From Nitriliruptoraceae bacterium (lineage in GTDB: Bacteria > Actinomycetota > Nitriliruptoria > Nitriliruptorales > Nitriliruptoraceae): a stretch of DNA of 10,401 nt. Shown here in pieces: positions 1 through 6,429 of the stretch (position 1 is its first letter; each line of letters begins with the position of its first letter). Where the stretch lies: contig SKTG01000004.1 in the NCBI GenBank assembly GCA_007118045.1, forward strand, positions 1 to 10,401. Reading direction: 5' to 3'. The translations under genes and the position numbers were made by a program. Under the pieces are notes generated by a model that was not told where the DNA came from, ran no database searches, and worked only from the letters and a program-made list of their open reading frames with translations.

Positions 1-14
1 CTCGGGCGCGCCGC

Positions 15-767
15 TCAGACCCGATGCTCCGGGTTGGGGGCGTCGAAACGGCAACCGGCGTCCCACAACGAGCGCTGGTTGCCGTGCACGGGGAAGCCGC
101 CGGCGTCGCTGAGCCACCGCGCCGTGTGCAACAGGTTCCAGGTCATGAACGTGGTGTTGCGGTGCGTGAACTCGTTGTGCGGGCCGCCGGAGCCCTCGTC
201 GGCGTACGAGGGCCCCGGTCCGGCCTCTCCCAGCCACGCGGCATCGGCCTGCGGCGGTATGACGTAGCCAAGGTGCTGCAGGGAGTACACCAGGTTCATC
301 GCACAGTGCTTGGCGCCGTCCTCGTTGCCGGTCGCGATCACCCCGCCGACCCGCCCGTAGTACACCGACTGGTCGTGCTCGTTGAGCTGCCCCGAGTTGC
401 CGTAGAGCCGTTCGACCACCCGGGTGGCGACCGAGGACTTCTCCCCAAGCCAGATGGGCGTGAGCATCACCAGCACGTTCGCGGCGATGATCCGCTCGAA
501 CAACCCCGGCCAATCATCCACTTCCGCACCGTGCTCGGTCATGTCGGGATAGACCCCGGCCGCGATGCGGTGATCCACCGCCCGGATCACGTCGACCTCG
601 ACACCGTTCGCTTCCATGATCGCGATCGAGGTCTCCGCCAACGCCTGCGTGTGCGACAGCTCGGGAGACCGCTTCAACGTGCAGTTGACGAACACCGCAC
701 GCAGGTCGTCGTAACGCGCCGGCGCCTCCTCACACAGCTGCTGATCCTGAGCGGACAGTTCGGTCAT
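15..767 (-). CDS. NAD(P)H-dependent FMN reductase / flavodoxin-family oxidoreductase
   Basis: A 250-residue protein of the flavodoxin-like NADPH-dependent FMN reductase family, cytosolic, expected to reduce flavin or quinone-type substrates with NAD(P)H. What is seen: a beta strand then a phosphate-binding-type loop at residues 24-40 (AVFVNCTLKRSPELSHT), the TPIWLGEKSS loop at 103-112 that in this fold contacts the flavin, and TATG-like GVIATGNEDGAKH at about 142-154. The C-terminal 70 residues are rich in Gly, His and Trp and are longer than in minimal family members. The start was set at ATG 767 because AGGAG lies 7 nt upstream; the frame stays open 40 codons further back to a GTG without a site, and that extension looks non-coding. 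It lies 103 nt downstream of the zinc anti-sigma-like gene on the same strand, with a hairpin between them. The substrate is not predictable from sequence. Confidence 0.87.
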   Translation of the reverse strand: MTELSAQDQQLCEEAPARYDDLRAVFVNCTLKRSPELSHTQALAETSIAIMEANGVEVDVIRAVDHRIAAGVYPDMTEHGAEVDDWPGLFERIIAANVLVMLTPIWLGEKSSVATRVVERLYGNSGQLNEHDQSVYYGRVGGVIATGNEDGAKHCAMNLVYSLQHLGYVIPPQADAAWLGEAGPGPSYADEGSGGPHNEFTHRNTTFMTWNLLHTARWLSDAGGFPVHGNQRSLWDAGCRFDAPNPEHRV

Positions 768-826
768 GTCGTCTCCTGCGGTGGCATCGATGTCGTTGCA
801 CGGAACGCGACCTGCCGGCGGAGTGA

Positions 827-852
827 CCGAGCCTGGCCCGAGCCAGCCTCGG
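827..852 (-). terminator. Intercistronic hairpin after the zinc protein gene
   Basis: Inverted repeat with 11-nt arms (827-837 and 842-852), one internal C-C or G-G mismatch and a 4-nt loop (UCGG on the minus strand). It begins 18 nt after the stop codon of the zinc protein and has no U-tract. It may be a U-less actinobacterial terminator or an RNA-processing and stability hairpin separating that gene from the oxidoreductase. Confidence 0.45.
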
Positions 853-870
853 AACGGCGGCCGATGCTCA

Positions 871-1158
871 TCATGCCTGGTCGTCACGGTCGGGTCCGGG
901 GTTCTCGGACACCAACGTCTCGACCACGTCGGTCAGCCTCGTGTAGGCCACGAGGTCCAGGTCGGGGCGCAGGGCCCGCAGCGCGGCGATCACCCGTTCG
1001 ACCGTGGCCGCTTCGATACCGCACCGGACGCAGCTCTCGAGGTGCGCAGCTACCCACTCGGCGTGGGCAGAGGCCACCTCCCCGTCCAGGAACGCTTGCA
1101 GGGTGCGGCGTACCTGCCAGCACTCGAGGAGCCCGGGGCGCGTTCCCATCCTCCACAC
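871..1158 (-). CDS. zf-HC2 (ZAS) anti-sigma-factor-like zinc protein
   Basis: A 95-residue protein with the zinc-binding anti-sigma signature: Cys13, then His39-x3-Cys43-x2-Cys46, embedded in two predicted helices (residues about 14-65). Known ZAS proteins bind an ECF sigma factor and release it on a signal such as thiol oxidation. It has no transmembrane segment, so it would be a soluble, RsrA-like form; the polar tail 66-95 resembles nothing I recognise. The start chosen is GTG 1158, which has GAGGAGG 5 nt upstream. The ATG at 1149 directly abuts another GGAGG, which is too close. The frame stays open to a GTG at 1284 through a hydrophobic stretch, but no ribosome site supports that start. 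No sigma factor gene is adjacent, which is unusual for this family. The oxidoreductase lies downstream on the same strand. Confidence 0.75.
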   Translation of the reverse strand: MWRMGTRPGLLECWQVRRTLQAFLDGEVASAHAEWVAAHLESCVRCGIEAATVERVIAALRALRPDLDLVAYTRLTDVVETLVSENPGPDRDDQA

Positions 1159-1293
1159 GGGATCCTCCTCCACGGCCCGACGACGCCCCGTCCAGATAAC
1201 CCAAAGCCACCGCGTCCGCTTCCCGAACACGACCATCCTGAGCGGCTGTCGTAACGCGACGACCGCCGTGACCGCGACCAGCACGGGGGCATC

Positions 1294-1320
1294 GGCCAGC
1301 CAGGCTCGCGCCTGGTGGCC
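1294..1320 (-). terminator. Terminator-like hairpin after the lipoprotein gene
   Basis: A 6-bp perfect stem (CCAGGC 1300-1305 with GCCTGG 1310-1315) is extended after one bulged base by a further 5 bp (GGCCA 1294-1298 with TGGCC 1316-1320). The minus-strand loop is GCGA, a GNRA-type tetraloop. It begins 33 nt after the lipoprotein stop codon and lacks a U-tract, so it is a plausible U-less terminator. Confidence 0.5.
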
Positions 1321-1352
1321 CTGATCCGGTCCGAGCGGCGGACCCTGTCGGG

Positions 1353-2048
1353 TCAGTTCACCGGATCCGGGCCGTCAGGGGCGGTGCGGAAGCCCTCGAG
1401 ACCGGTCCGGCACAGCTCATCCGTCGCGTGCGGTCCATCAGGCGCGTCACACGTGAACGACCACATCACGTCGGGGTTCCGTTCCGGGATGAACCATTGG
1501 CGCACCAGCCGGTCCTCTCCGGCGAAGACCTCCGCCGGCACCTCGAAGGACACGGTCACGACCTCACGGCCAGCCCATCCGGCGATGCCGCTGTCCACCA
1601 CCTCGAGATCCTGCGCCTCGAACCGCTCCACCACGGATTCCTCGAGCTCATCCAGGTTGCGGAGCTCGAGGGCCGCGTCCTGGGCGTTGACGTTGACGTG
1701 CCAGGACACCACGGAGTCCGGCACCGACGATGGATCGGCCACGGTCGTACGCACGTTGCTGGACTCGGAGGTCGCACCTTCGATCGCCGAGAGCCAGAAC
1801 GTCGCCCAGGAGGTGCCCTCGGTCGCCGCCCTGACCTCGTCGGTGGTGCCGCCCACGTGCCAGACCGCTGAGGTCTCGGGAGCGGCGACGACGTAGGTAC
1901 CGGCTTGCTCGTCCTCGACGACATCGGTGGTCCAACCGGTCGGTAGCCGTTCGGCGAGCTCGTTCGCCTGGGTCTGCGGTGACTCGGCAGCAGTGCAGGC
2001 GGCGAGCAGCATCGCAGCGGCCGACACGATGACCGTACGAACGTGCAT
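1353..2048 (-). CDS. Putative secreted lipoprotein of unknown function
   Basis: A 231-residue protein beginning with a short signal peptide (MHVRT then a hydrophobic stretch 6-17) that ends in a lipobox LLAAC with Cys18 as the lipidation site. It should therefore be anchored on the outer face of the membrane. The mature part is acidic, with few hydrophobic runs, and alternating strands such as REVVTVSFEVPAEVF (161-175) before a Trp/Phe-rich segment. Only two further cysteines are seen (200 and 213), near the C-terminus, which could form a disulfide. The pattern loosely recalls LpqN/PsbP-like sandwich lipoproteins of actinobacteria, but I do not recognise the family. The start was set at ATG 2048 by the signal peptide and GGAG 5 nt upstream; the much longer open frame upstream runs through non-coding, Arg-rich sequence. 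A hairpin follows the stop. Confidence 0.82.
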   Translation of the reverse strand: MHVRTVIVSAAAMLLAACTAAESPQTQANELAERLPTGWTTDVVEDEQAGTYVVAAPETSAVWHVGGTTDEVRAATEGTSWATFWLSAIEGATSESSNVRTTVADPSSVPDSVVSWHVNVNAQDAALELRNLDELEESVVERFEAQDLEVVDSGIAGWAGREVVTVSFEVPAEVFAGEDRLVRQWFIPERNPDVMWSFTCDAPDGPHATDELCRTGLEGFRTAPDGPDPVN

Positions 2049-2153
2049 GCAGGCTCCGCTCGGCTGGAAGGTCTCGAGGCTGACGCGTGAGAGGTCCTCG
2101 ACGCTGACCCGGTCGTACGAGTGACAACACGGCAGGGCTGCAGCTGCTTCCAC

Positions 2154-2173
2154 CGGTACGGAGCCCCGTACCG
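2154..2173. repeat. Perfect inverted repeat, 8-bp stem
   Basis: CGGTACGG (2154-2161) and CCGTACCG (2166-2173) pair perfectly around the 4-nt loop AGCC. It lies upstream of the lipoprotein start and 82 nt before the terminator-like hairpin at 2256. Confidence 0.6.
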
Positions 2174-2255
2174 AGGCGCAGGGGAATACTTCGTGCCCCG
2201 AGTCGGTTCCCCATCGAGCCGGATCCGCAGCCAGACCGGGGCCACGAGTCCCGGG

Positions 2256-2290
2256 GCCCCGACCCCTCCCCCCGTAGGGTCGGGGCTTTC
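2256..2290 (+). terminator. Rho-independent terminator-like hairpin with C6 loop
   Basis: A 10-bp perfect stem, GCCCCGACCC (2256-2265) with GGGTCGGGGC (2277-2286), encloses an 11-nt loop containing six consecutive Cs and is followed by TTTC. The U-run points to plus-strand transcription, although no plus-strand protein gene ends here. It could be the 3' end of a small RNA; the C6 loop recalls the actinobacterial 6C RNA, but only one such loop is present. Confidence 0.5.
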
Positions 2291-2404
2291 GGTTGCGCCG
2301 ATGGGATCCGCCCGCGGTCCGGCCCGCGTGACCGCACCACCTCGATCTCGTCCTCCGCCGCCTCGCGGCCGCGTCGGATCGTTCCCTCCTGGTCGACGGA
2401 AGGG

Positions 2405-2420
2405 TGGGCGGACACGCCCA
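2405..2420. repeat. Small perfect inverted repeat, 6-bp stem
   Basis: TGGGCG (2405-2410) pairs with CGCCCA (2415-2420) around the 4-nt loop GACA. It is the third of four hairpins in this gene-free stretch. Its function is not known. Confidence 0.4.
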
Positions 2421-2474
2421 TGGCCCCCCGGCGCGTACCGATAGGAGCTTCATCCTGATGTCGCGTCTGCGGGG

Positions 2475-2508
2475 AGGCGGCTCCGACGCGGAGGTATCGG
2501 AGCCGCCT
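2475..2508. repeat. Perfect inverted repeat, 12-bp stem
   Basis: AGGCGGCTCCGA (2475-2486) pairs fully with TCGGAGCCGCCT (2497-2508) around a 10-nt loop. There is no U-run on either side. It is the strongest palindrome in the window and is either a U-less bidirectional terminator or a protein-binding site. Confidence 0.65.
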
Positions 2509-2763
2509 GCCACCTCCACCGCCTCGGGAGCGCGACGGTGCCCGGCTCGCAACGATGGATGCGAGAGGTGGCGACGAGGCCGACGCCTGGAGGCTGCGCC
2601 TGCCTCGTATCCAGGGAACCCGTCTCGTCGCCACCACCTTCCTGAGGCACTTGACTCCGCGCTCTGGTGAGCTGCCGGTCCCCGACCGTTGCCCATGGCG
2701 GCCGTGGGATGGACGACGGGCGCGCCGTGATGGGTTACCGGGGGAGATGCCCGAGACCGGAGT

Positions 2764-2898
2764 GAGATGCTCCACGCCGCCACGATCGTGATCGCGTCCG
2801 GCCTCACGTTCGATCAGCGCTGGCACGCTGTGCCTGCGTTCCCGACGGTCAGCGAGGTGCGGCTCCGGCTCGTCGAAGCCGACCGCGGCGTCTCGTGA
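2764..2898 (+). pseudogene. C-terminal remnant of a pyridine nucleotide-disulfide oxidoreductase
   Basis: Read in the frame ending at TGA 2896-2898, this stretch gives SEMLHAATIVIASGLTF, then WHAVPAFPTVSEVRLRLVE near the end. That is the signature of the C-terminal dimerisation domain of the glutathione reductase / dihydrolipoamide dehydrogenase / mercuric reductase superfamily (a GPEA-SEM-LHAA-like helix followed by H-x2-P-x-x-P-T-x-SE). In that family this His sits at the partner subunit's active site. Only about 45 residues remain: an in-frame stop is at 2728-2730, the sequence upstream does not match the family, and the preceding kilobase holds a gene on the opposite strand. There is no start codon with a ribosome site. 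The stop overlaps the GTG of the patatin gene (GTGA), which suggests the two genes were once translationally coupled. Confidence 0.65.
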
Positions 2899-3824
2899 CG
2901 GACTGGGCGGCGGGCTTGCCACGACCGGTCGCCTTCGTGCTCTCCGGTGGTGCCAGTCTCGGGGCGATCCAGGTGGGCATGCTGCAGGCGCTGGCTGACG
3001 CGGGCCTCCGGCCGGACCTGGTCGTCGGGACTTCGGTCGGCAGCCTCAACGGGGCGGTGGTCGCCGAACACGAGACGTTGGAGGATGCTGCCGCTGCTCT
3101 CGAGGACACGTGGCAGCGGCTCCGCAGGCGAGACGTGTTCCCGAACGGCCCCGGCGCCCAGACGCTCTCGGTGTTGCGCACCGGTTACCTGCAGGAGCAG
3201 CGTGGTCTCCGGCACGTGATCACGCGAACCCTCCGTGCCCGCAGCTTCGAGGCCCTCACTCGGCCGTTGACGGTCGTGACCGCGGATGTCCTGACGAGCC
3301 ACGTACGCTGGTTCGGCTCGGGAGCACTGGTCCCGCCGCTGCTCGCCGCGACGGCGATCCCCGGGGTCTTCCCGCCGGTACTCCTCGCCGGGCGGCTCCA
3401 TGGGGACGCTGGCTCGGTCGCGAACGTTCCCCTGCAGGCGGCCCTCGGGCGCGGAGCCGCCAGCCTCGTCGTTCTCGACGCCGGCGACATCTGTCATCTC
3501 GATGTTCCGCCTCGTGGCATCCCGGACGCGCTGCTCGGCTCGGCGATGACCGCCATGCGCCAGCGCGCGCTGATCGAAGCGCCGCTCGTGGCGGACCGCG
3601 TGCCGGTGCTGTACCTGCCCCGACCCTGCGCGCAGAACCGTTCATTGCTGGACCTCGACACCAGCGCCGAGCTCATCGGCCCCACGCGCGAGGTGGTGGC
3701 CGCGTTCCTCGGGCGCGCGGATCTGCCCCGTGTCGGGCAGCTCTCCGGATGGCCTCATCACCACGACGAGGACGTCACCTCACCCTGGGGAGGTGTGGTC
3801 CGTCCCGACCGCTCGCGAACATGA
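2895..3824 (+). CDS. Patatin-like phospholipase
   Basis: A 309-residue patatin-family serine acyl hydrolase, expected to cleave acyl esters of phospholipids or related lipids using a Ser-Asp dyad. All core motifs are seen: the oxyanion-hole loop SGGASLGAIQ (17-26), the nucleophile motif GTSVG (45-49, Ser47) and the catalytic Asp171 in GDAGS. No signal peptide or membrane segment is apparent, so it is probably cytosolic or peripheral. The oxyanion loop lacks the Arg/Lys of the classic GGGxRG pattern; a Leu takes its place. The GTG start at 2895 overlaps the stop codon of the remnant oxidoreductase tail, which suggests an ancestral operon and translational coupling. The last 35 residues (about 275-309) are low-complexity, with His/Asp and Arg clusters. 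The substrate is not predictable. Confidence 0.87.
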   Translation: MTDWAAGLPRPVAFVLSGGASLGAIQVGMLQALADAGLRPDLVVGTSVGSLNGAVVAEHETLEDAAAALEDTWQRLRRRDVFPNGPGAQTLSVLRTGYLQEQRGLRHVITRTLRARSFEALTRPLTVVTADVLTSHVRWFGSGALVPPLLAATAIPGVFPPVLLAGRLHGDAGSVANVPLQAALGRGAASLVVLDAGDICHLDVPPRGIPDALLGSAMTAMRQRALIEAPLVADRVPVLYLPRPCAQNRSLLDLDTSAELIGPTREVVAAFLGRADLPRVGQLSGWPHHHDEDVTSPWGGVVRPDRSRT

Positions 3825-4095
3825 GGCCGACGCCCGTTGCGTTCGCCCCGGGCTTCACCTGACGCACGGTGGGTCGGTGAGGTCGGCGCTGATCGCCGTC
3901 GATCGCATCGGTGCGCCCAGGACGAGGATCGTATCCGGGAGGGAACCGACCATCGACAGCAGCACGATGGCAACGTCACGACGAGCTCCCGTCCGGATCC
4001 CGCATCGGAGGCTGGTCGTGGGCAGGTGACTGGCCGCGGCCCGTCCCGTGCGCTGATCGGCGCTGCCGCCGGTGTGTGGGAGAACGTCGGATGGG
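3825..4095. other. Convergent intergenic region
   Basis: A 271-bp interval between the convergent patatin and hydrolase-OsmC genes. No convincing terminator hairpin was found. A short minus-strand frame ending about 3859 has a hydrophobic, coding-like stretch (VAIVLLSMVGSLPDTILVLG), but it has no ribosome site and matches no family I know. Confidence 0.4.
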
Positions 4096-5346
4096 TCAGG
4101 TCGTCTCGATGGTGTGGACCTCGATCTGGCCTTCGAGCGTGCGGTGGACCGGACAGCGGTCGGCGATCCTCAGGAGCCGGTCGCGGGTCTGACGGTCGAG
4201 GTCACCGTGCAAGGCCACGGTCCGCGTGAAGCGTTCGATCCGCCCCTCGGTGTGCTCGCAGCCGGAACAGTCGTTCGCGTGGACACGGTCGAAGCTGACC
4301 GAGGTCGTGACGTCGTCGAGCGGGATCTGCTCACGGTCGGCGTACATGCGCAGCGTGATCGAGGTGCACGCAGCCAGACCGCTGGCGAGGTAGTCGTAGG
4401 GCGTCGGACCGGTCTCCGCGCCGCCGACGGATCGCGGCTCGTCAGCGCTGAGCAGGAACCCGCGCGTCGACACCTCGGTGGTGAGCCCATCGCCGGTGCG
4501 CGCCACCGTCGTACGGTCGTCGTACGACCCCGCTCCCCGCGGGAGCGGCTGCGGGGCATCGTCGGCCTGGGGCGTGTCGGGGACCGATCGCAGGTAGCGG
4601 CCGACCCAAGCGGCCACGACCTCCGCGGCGTAACGTGCGTCGGCTTCGTGGGTCAACAGGTGGTCGGCATCCGCGAGCGACACGAAGCTCTTCGGATGGC
4701 GTGCAGCCTCGAAGAGCAGCCGGGCATTCTCCACACTCACGGTGTCGTCGGAGGGGGCATGGAGGAACAGCAGCGCCGCGTCGAGCCGGCTCACCGTGGC
4801 CGTCAGGTGATGGTCGTTCAGGTCCTCGACGAAGCTGGCGCCGATGGTGAAGGGACGACCCGCGAGACTGACCACGGCCTCGCCCCGCTCGCGGATGATG
4901 GCGAGGTCGTCGGCGAAGACGTTGGTGACGTGGCTCACGTCGGCCGGCGCCCCGATGGTCGCTACCGCCTGGATGTTCTTCAGTCGCGCCGCCGCAGTCA
5001 GCACGGCAGCGCCGCCGAGCGAGTGTCCGATCAGCAGGCTCGGCGCCTGGAGTGTGTCGGCGAGGTAGCCAGCTGCCGCCACGAGGTCGTCGACGTCGGA
5101 GGAGAAGGTCGTGGCGACGAAGTCACCCTCGCTGGATCCGAGACCGGCGAAGTCGAAGGAGAGCACGGCGATGCCGCGCTCGGCCAAGGCCCGGGCCAGC
5201 CGACGCGCGGCCCGCAGGTCCTTGGAACAGGTGAAGCAGTGGGCGAAGACGGCAGTTGCACGCACCGGCCCATCGGGATGCTCGAGGCGGGCAGACAGTT
5301 GTTCGTCGCGGGCGTTCGTGAAGACGCAGGTGGTCGAGCGGCTCAT
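4096..5346 (-). CDS. Bifunctional alpha/beta hydrolase / OsmC-like protein
   Basis: A 416-residue cytosolic fusion. The N-terminal half (about 1-255) is an alpha/beta hydrolase: GHSLGG at 107-112 with nucleophile Ser109, a candidate acid Asp200 or Asp201 in HAPSDD, and His229 in DADHLL. The C-terminal half (about 275-416) is OsmC-like, with the two redox cysteines Cys327 (GLAACTS) and Cys398 (DRCPVH). In OsmC/Ohr proteins these form the thiol peroxidase that reduces hydroperoxides. This domain order is a known bacterial architecture; its physiological substrate is not settled, and a detoxification role is inferred. An additional CSGCEH cluster (360-365) is visible. The start is ATG 5346, with GAGGG 6 nt upstream; the upstream in-frame extension is Arg-rich and lacks a ribosome site. 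It stands alone on its strand and converges with the patatin gene. Confidence 0.9.
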   Translation of the reverse strand: MSRSTTCVFTNARDEQLSARLEHPDGPVRATAVFAHCFTCSKDLRAARRLARALAERGIAVLSFDFAGLGSSEGDFVATTFSSDVDDLVAAAGYLADTLQAPSLLIGHSLGGAAVLTAAARLKNIQAVATIGAPADVSHVTNVFADDLAIIRERGEAVVSLAGRPFTIGASFVEDLNDHHLTATVSRLDAALLFLHAPSDDTVSVENARLLFEAARHPKSFVSLADADHLLTHEADARYAAEVVAAWVGRYLRSVPDTPQADDAPQPLPRGAGSYDDRTTVARTGDGLTTEVSTRGFLLSADEPRSVGGAETGPTPYDYLASGLAACTSITLRMYADREQIPLDDVTTSVSFDRVHANDCSGCEHTEGRIERFTRTVALHGDLDRQTRDRLLRIADRCPVHRTLEGQIEVHTIETT

Positions 5347-5705
5347 GTCATCCCTCTGCAAGGCGGTCCTGGCGATGGGCGTGTGTCGGTGCTCGGACCG
5401 TCGTCCGCCCACGAGCGCGAGTGTGGTCCGTCTCACGTGTGCTCGCCCAGACGACGCGACCGACACAACCCGTCTCACAGGTTCCAGCTTCCATCCGGCA
5501 CCCCCCCTCCGCACTGACCTTGCCGATGGATCGGCGTCCGGTCGAGCGGGCGGAGGAGCAGCGCACGACCGGTCGATCCCGTCGAGCGCAGCGCGACGGG
5601 GGAGCGGCCCACCGGCATCCTCACTCGAGTCAGCGGCGCCAGGGAAGGGGACGGCGTGGCCATGGGTTCCCCTACGTGAGGGACGGCACCTGAGGAGGTC
5701 CGACC
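5347..5705. other. Divergent intergenic region with repeats
   Basis: Upstream region shared by the hydrolase-OsmC gene (minus) and the small zinc-motif gene (plus); no protein-coding frame is recognisable. It holds two copies of CCGTCTCAC (5428-5436 and 5470-5478) 42 bp apart, the 10-bp palindrome CGACCGGTCG (5566-5575), and a hairpin with a 7-bp stem (CCCGTCG 5578-5584, CGACGGG 5594-5600). Confidence 0.5.
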
Positions 5706-5945
5706 GTGATCCTCATCCACGAAGCGGAGAGGTACCGGGTGTGCCTCGAGTGTCACGCCAGACTCGAGACGGGTGACGAGCGCCGGTGGATGCAGCAGCA
5801 CCTGCGATGTCCACCCGAGCGGGAATGGACGGCACCTCGGAACATGCCGCCGGACGCGCCCATTCCGGGCCGCGACTTGCGCGGCACGACCGACCGCGTA
5901 TGGGGCCGCTGTGGTGCAAGGGGTTCACGAAACGGGAGTTGGTGA
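5706..5945 (+). CDS. Small CxxC...HxxC putative zinc-binding protein
   Basis: A 79-residue protein with a GTG start preceded by a strong GAGGAGG site 7 nt upstream, which is the main reason to accept it. Residues 13-35 show Cys13-x2-Cys16-x15-His32-x2-Cys35, a spacing compatible with one tetrahedral zinc site (zinc-ribbon or treble-clef type). The flanks are charged (HEAERYRV, ETGDERRWMQ) as in small nucleic-acid- or protein-binding zinc proteins. The second half (40-79) is Arg/Gly/Pro-rich and may be disordered, or may mark a reading frame that has lost its original end by decay into the mobile debris just downstream. I do not recognise the family and propose no function. It is not obviously in an operon. 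Confidence 0.55.
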   Translation: MILIHEAERYRVCLECHARLETGDERRWMQQHLRCPPEREWTAPRNMPPDAPIPGRDLRGTTDRVWGRCGARGSRNGSW

Positions 5946-6145
5946 TCGCTGCGTGGGCCGGATCGGTTGGCTGCAAGGAACCCGGGGCTGCGCCGTGAGT
6001 GACGTGTGAGTCTCGTCCACATGGTCGTTGTCGCTACCCGCGACGAGCAGCCTTGCCGATGTTCCCGACGCGTTCGATGCGACCGAATCACGGTCGGCAC
6101 GGCCGCAGGAACAACCACACGCCGTCGCGACCCCGCGCCTTCGGG

Positions 6146-6322
6146 CTATCGCGCCGTCAGAGGATGCTGAAGGGTGGTGCACCACGCGAACCACCGGTGC
6201 AGCTGCTGGAGGTACGCGGTGCGGGTGTTGAGGTTGCGGTAGCCGGCCAGGAACGCGCCGATCAGACGGTGCAGACGAAGCTCGACAGACGGATCCAGCA
6301 CAGACACGGTGACATCACTCAT
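6146..6322 (-). pseudogene. Truncated tyrosine recombinase/integrase (N-terminal core-binding domain only)
   Basis: A 58-codon frame from ATG 6322 (GGGAG 7 nt upstream) to TAG at 6146. Residues 20-58 (FLAGYRNLNTRTAYLQQLHR, then WFAWC and PLTAR) match the SAM-like core-binding domain at the N-terminus of phage-type tyrosine recombinases, where such helices clamp the DNA. Full proteins run to about 300 residues with a catalytic R-HxxR-Y domain, and nothing of that is found in any frame after the stop. The protein cannot be a functional recombinase. The intact start and ribosome site suggest a fairly recent truncation. It lies next to an IS3 transposase fragment on the same strand. Confidence 0.65.
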
Positions 6323-6429
6323 CGAACGGCTCCCGGCCACGGCACGTTCGGCACGCGACCTACAGCAAGCCAACGCTGCGCCCTCACGCATGACCAGACC
6401 TGGACTTCCCCCGCGCGTCGGAAACCGGC

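Larger units (their letters stand above)
2049..2763. other. Gene-free interval with four hairpins
   Basis: No frame on either strand gives a recognisable protein; the long open frames here are low-complexity Arg/Pro/Ser translations typical of GC-rich non-coding DNA. The interval holds perfect inverted repeats at 2154-2173, 2256-2286, 2405-2420 and 2475-2508, annotated separately or in the findings. A TTGTCA (2122-2127, minus) is a possible -35 element for the lipoprotein, but no matching -10 was found. Confidence 0.6.

Noticed and set aside
24..1199. A 391-codon plus-strand open frame.
   Set aside because: It is an Arg/Val/Gly-rich antisense translation of the oxidoreductase and zinc protein genes, without recognisable motifs.
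1159..1284. An N-terminal extension of the zinc protein to a GTG at 1284, giving a hydrophobic leader.
   Set aside because: There is no ribosome site at 1284, and a well-placed GAGGAGG favours GTG 1158. A membrane-anchored form cannot be fully excluded.
2113..2290. The possibility of a tRNA in the hairpin-rich interval.
   Set aside because: No T-loop consensus (GTTCRANYC) with a matching acceptor stem was found on either strand.
2404..2670. Open frames on both strands around the 12-bp palindrome.
   Set aside because: Compositionally biased, with no ribosome sites; the palindrome itself generates part of the translation.
4072..5517. A 481-codon open frame on the plus strand opposite the hydrolase-OsmC gene.
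   Set aside because: It is a GC-rich antisense shadow: no family motifs and no ribosome site, while the minus strand has complete catalytic motifs of two domains.
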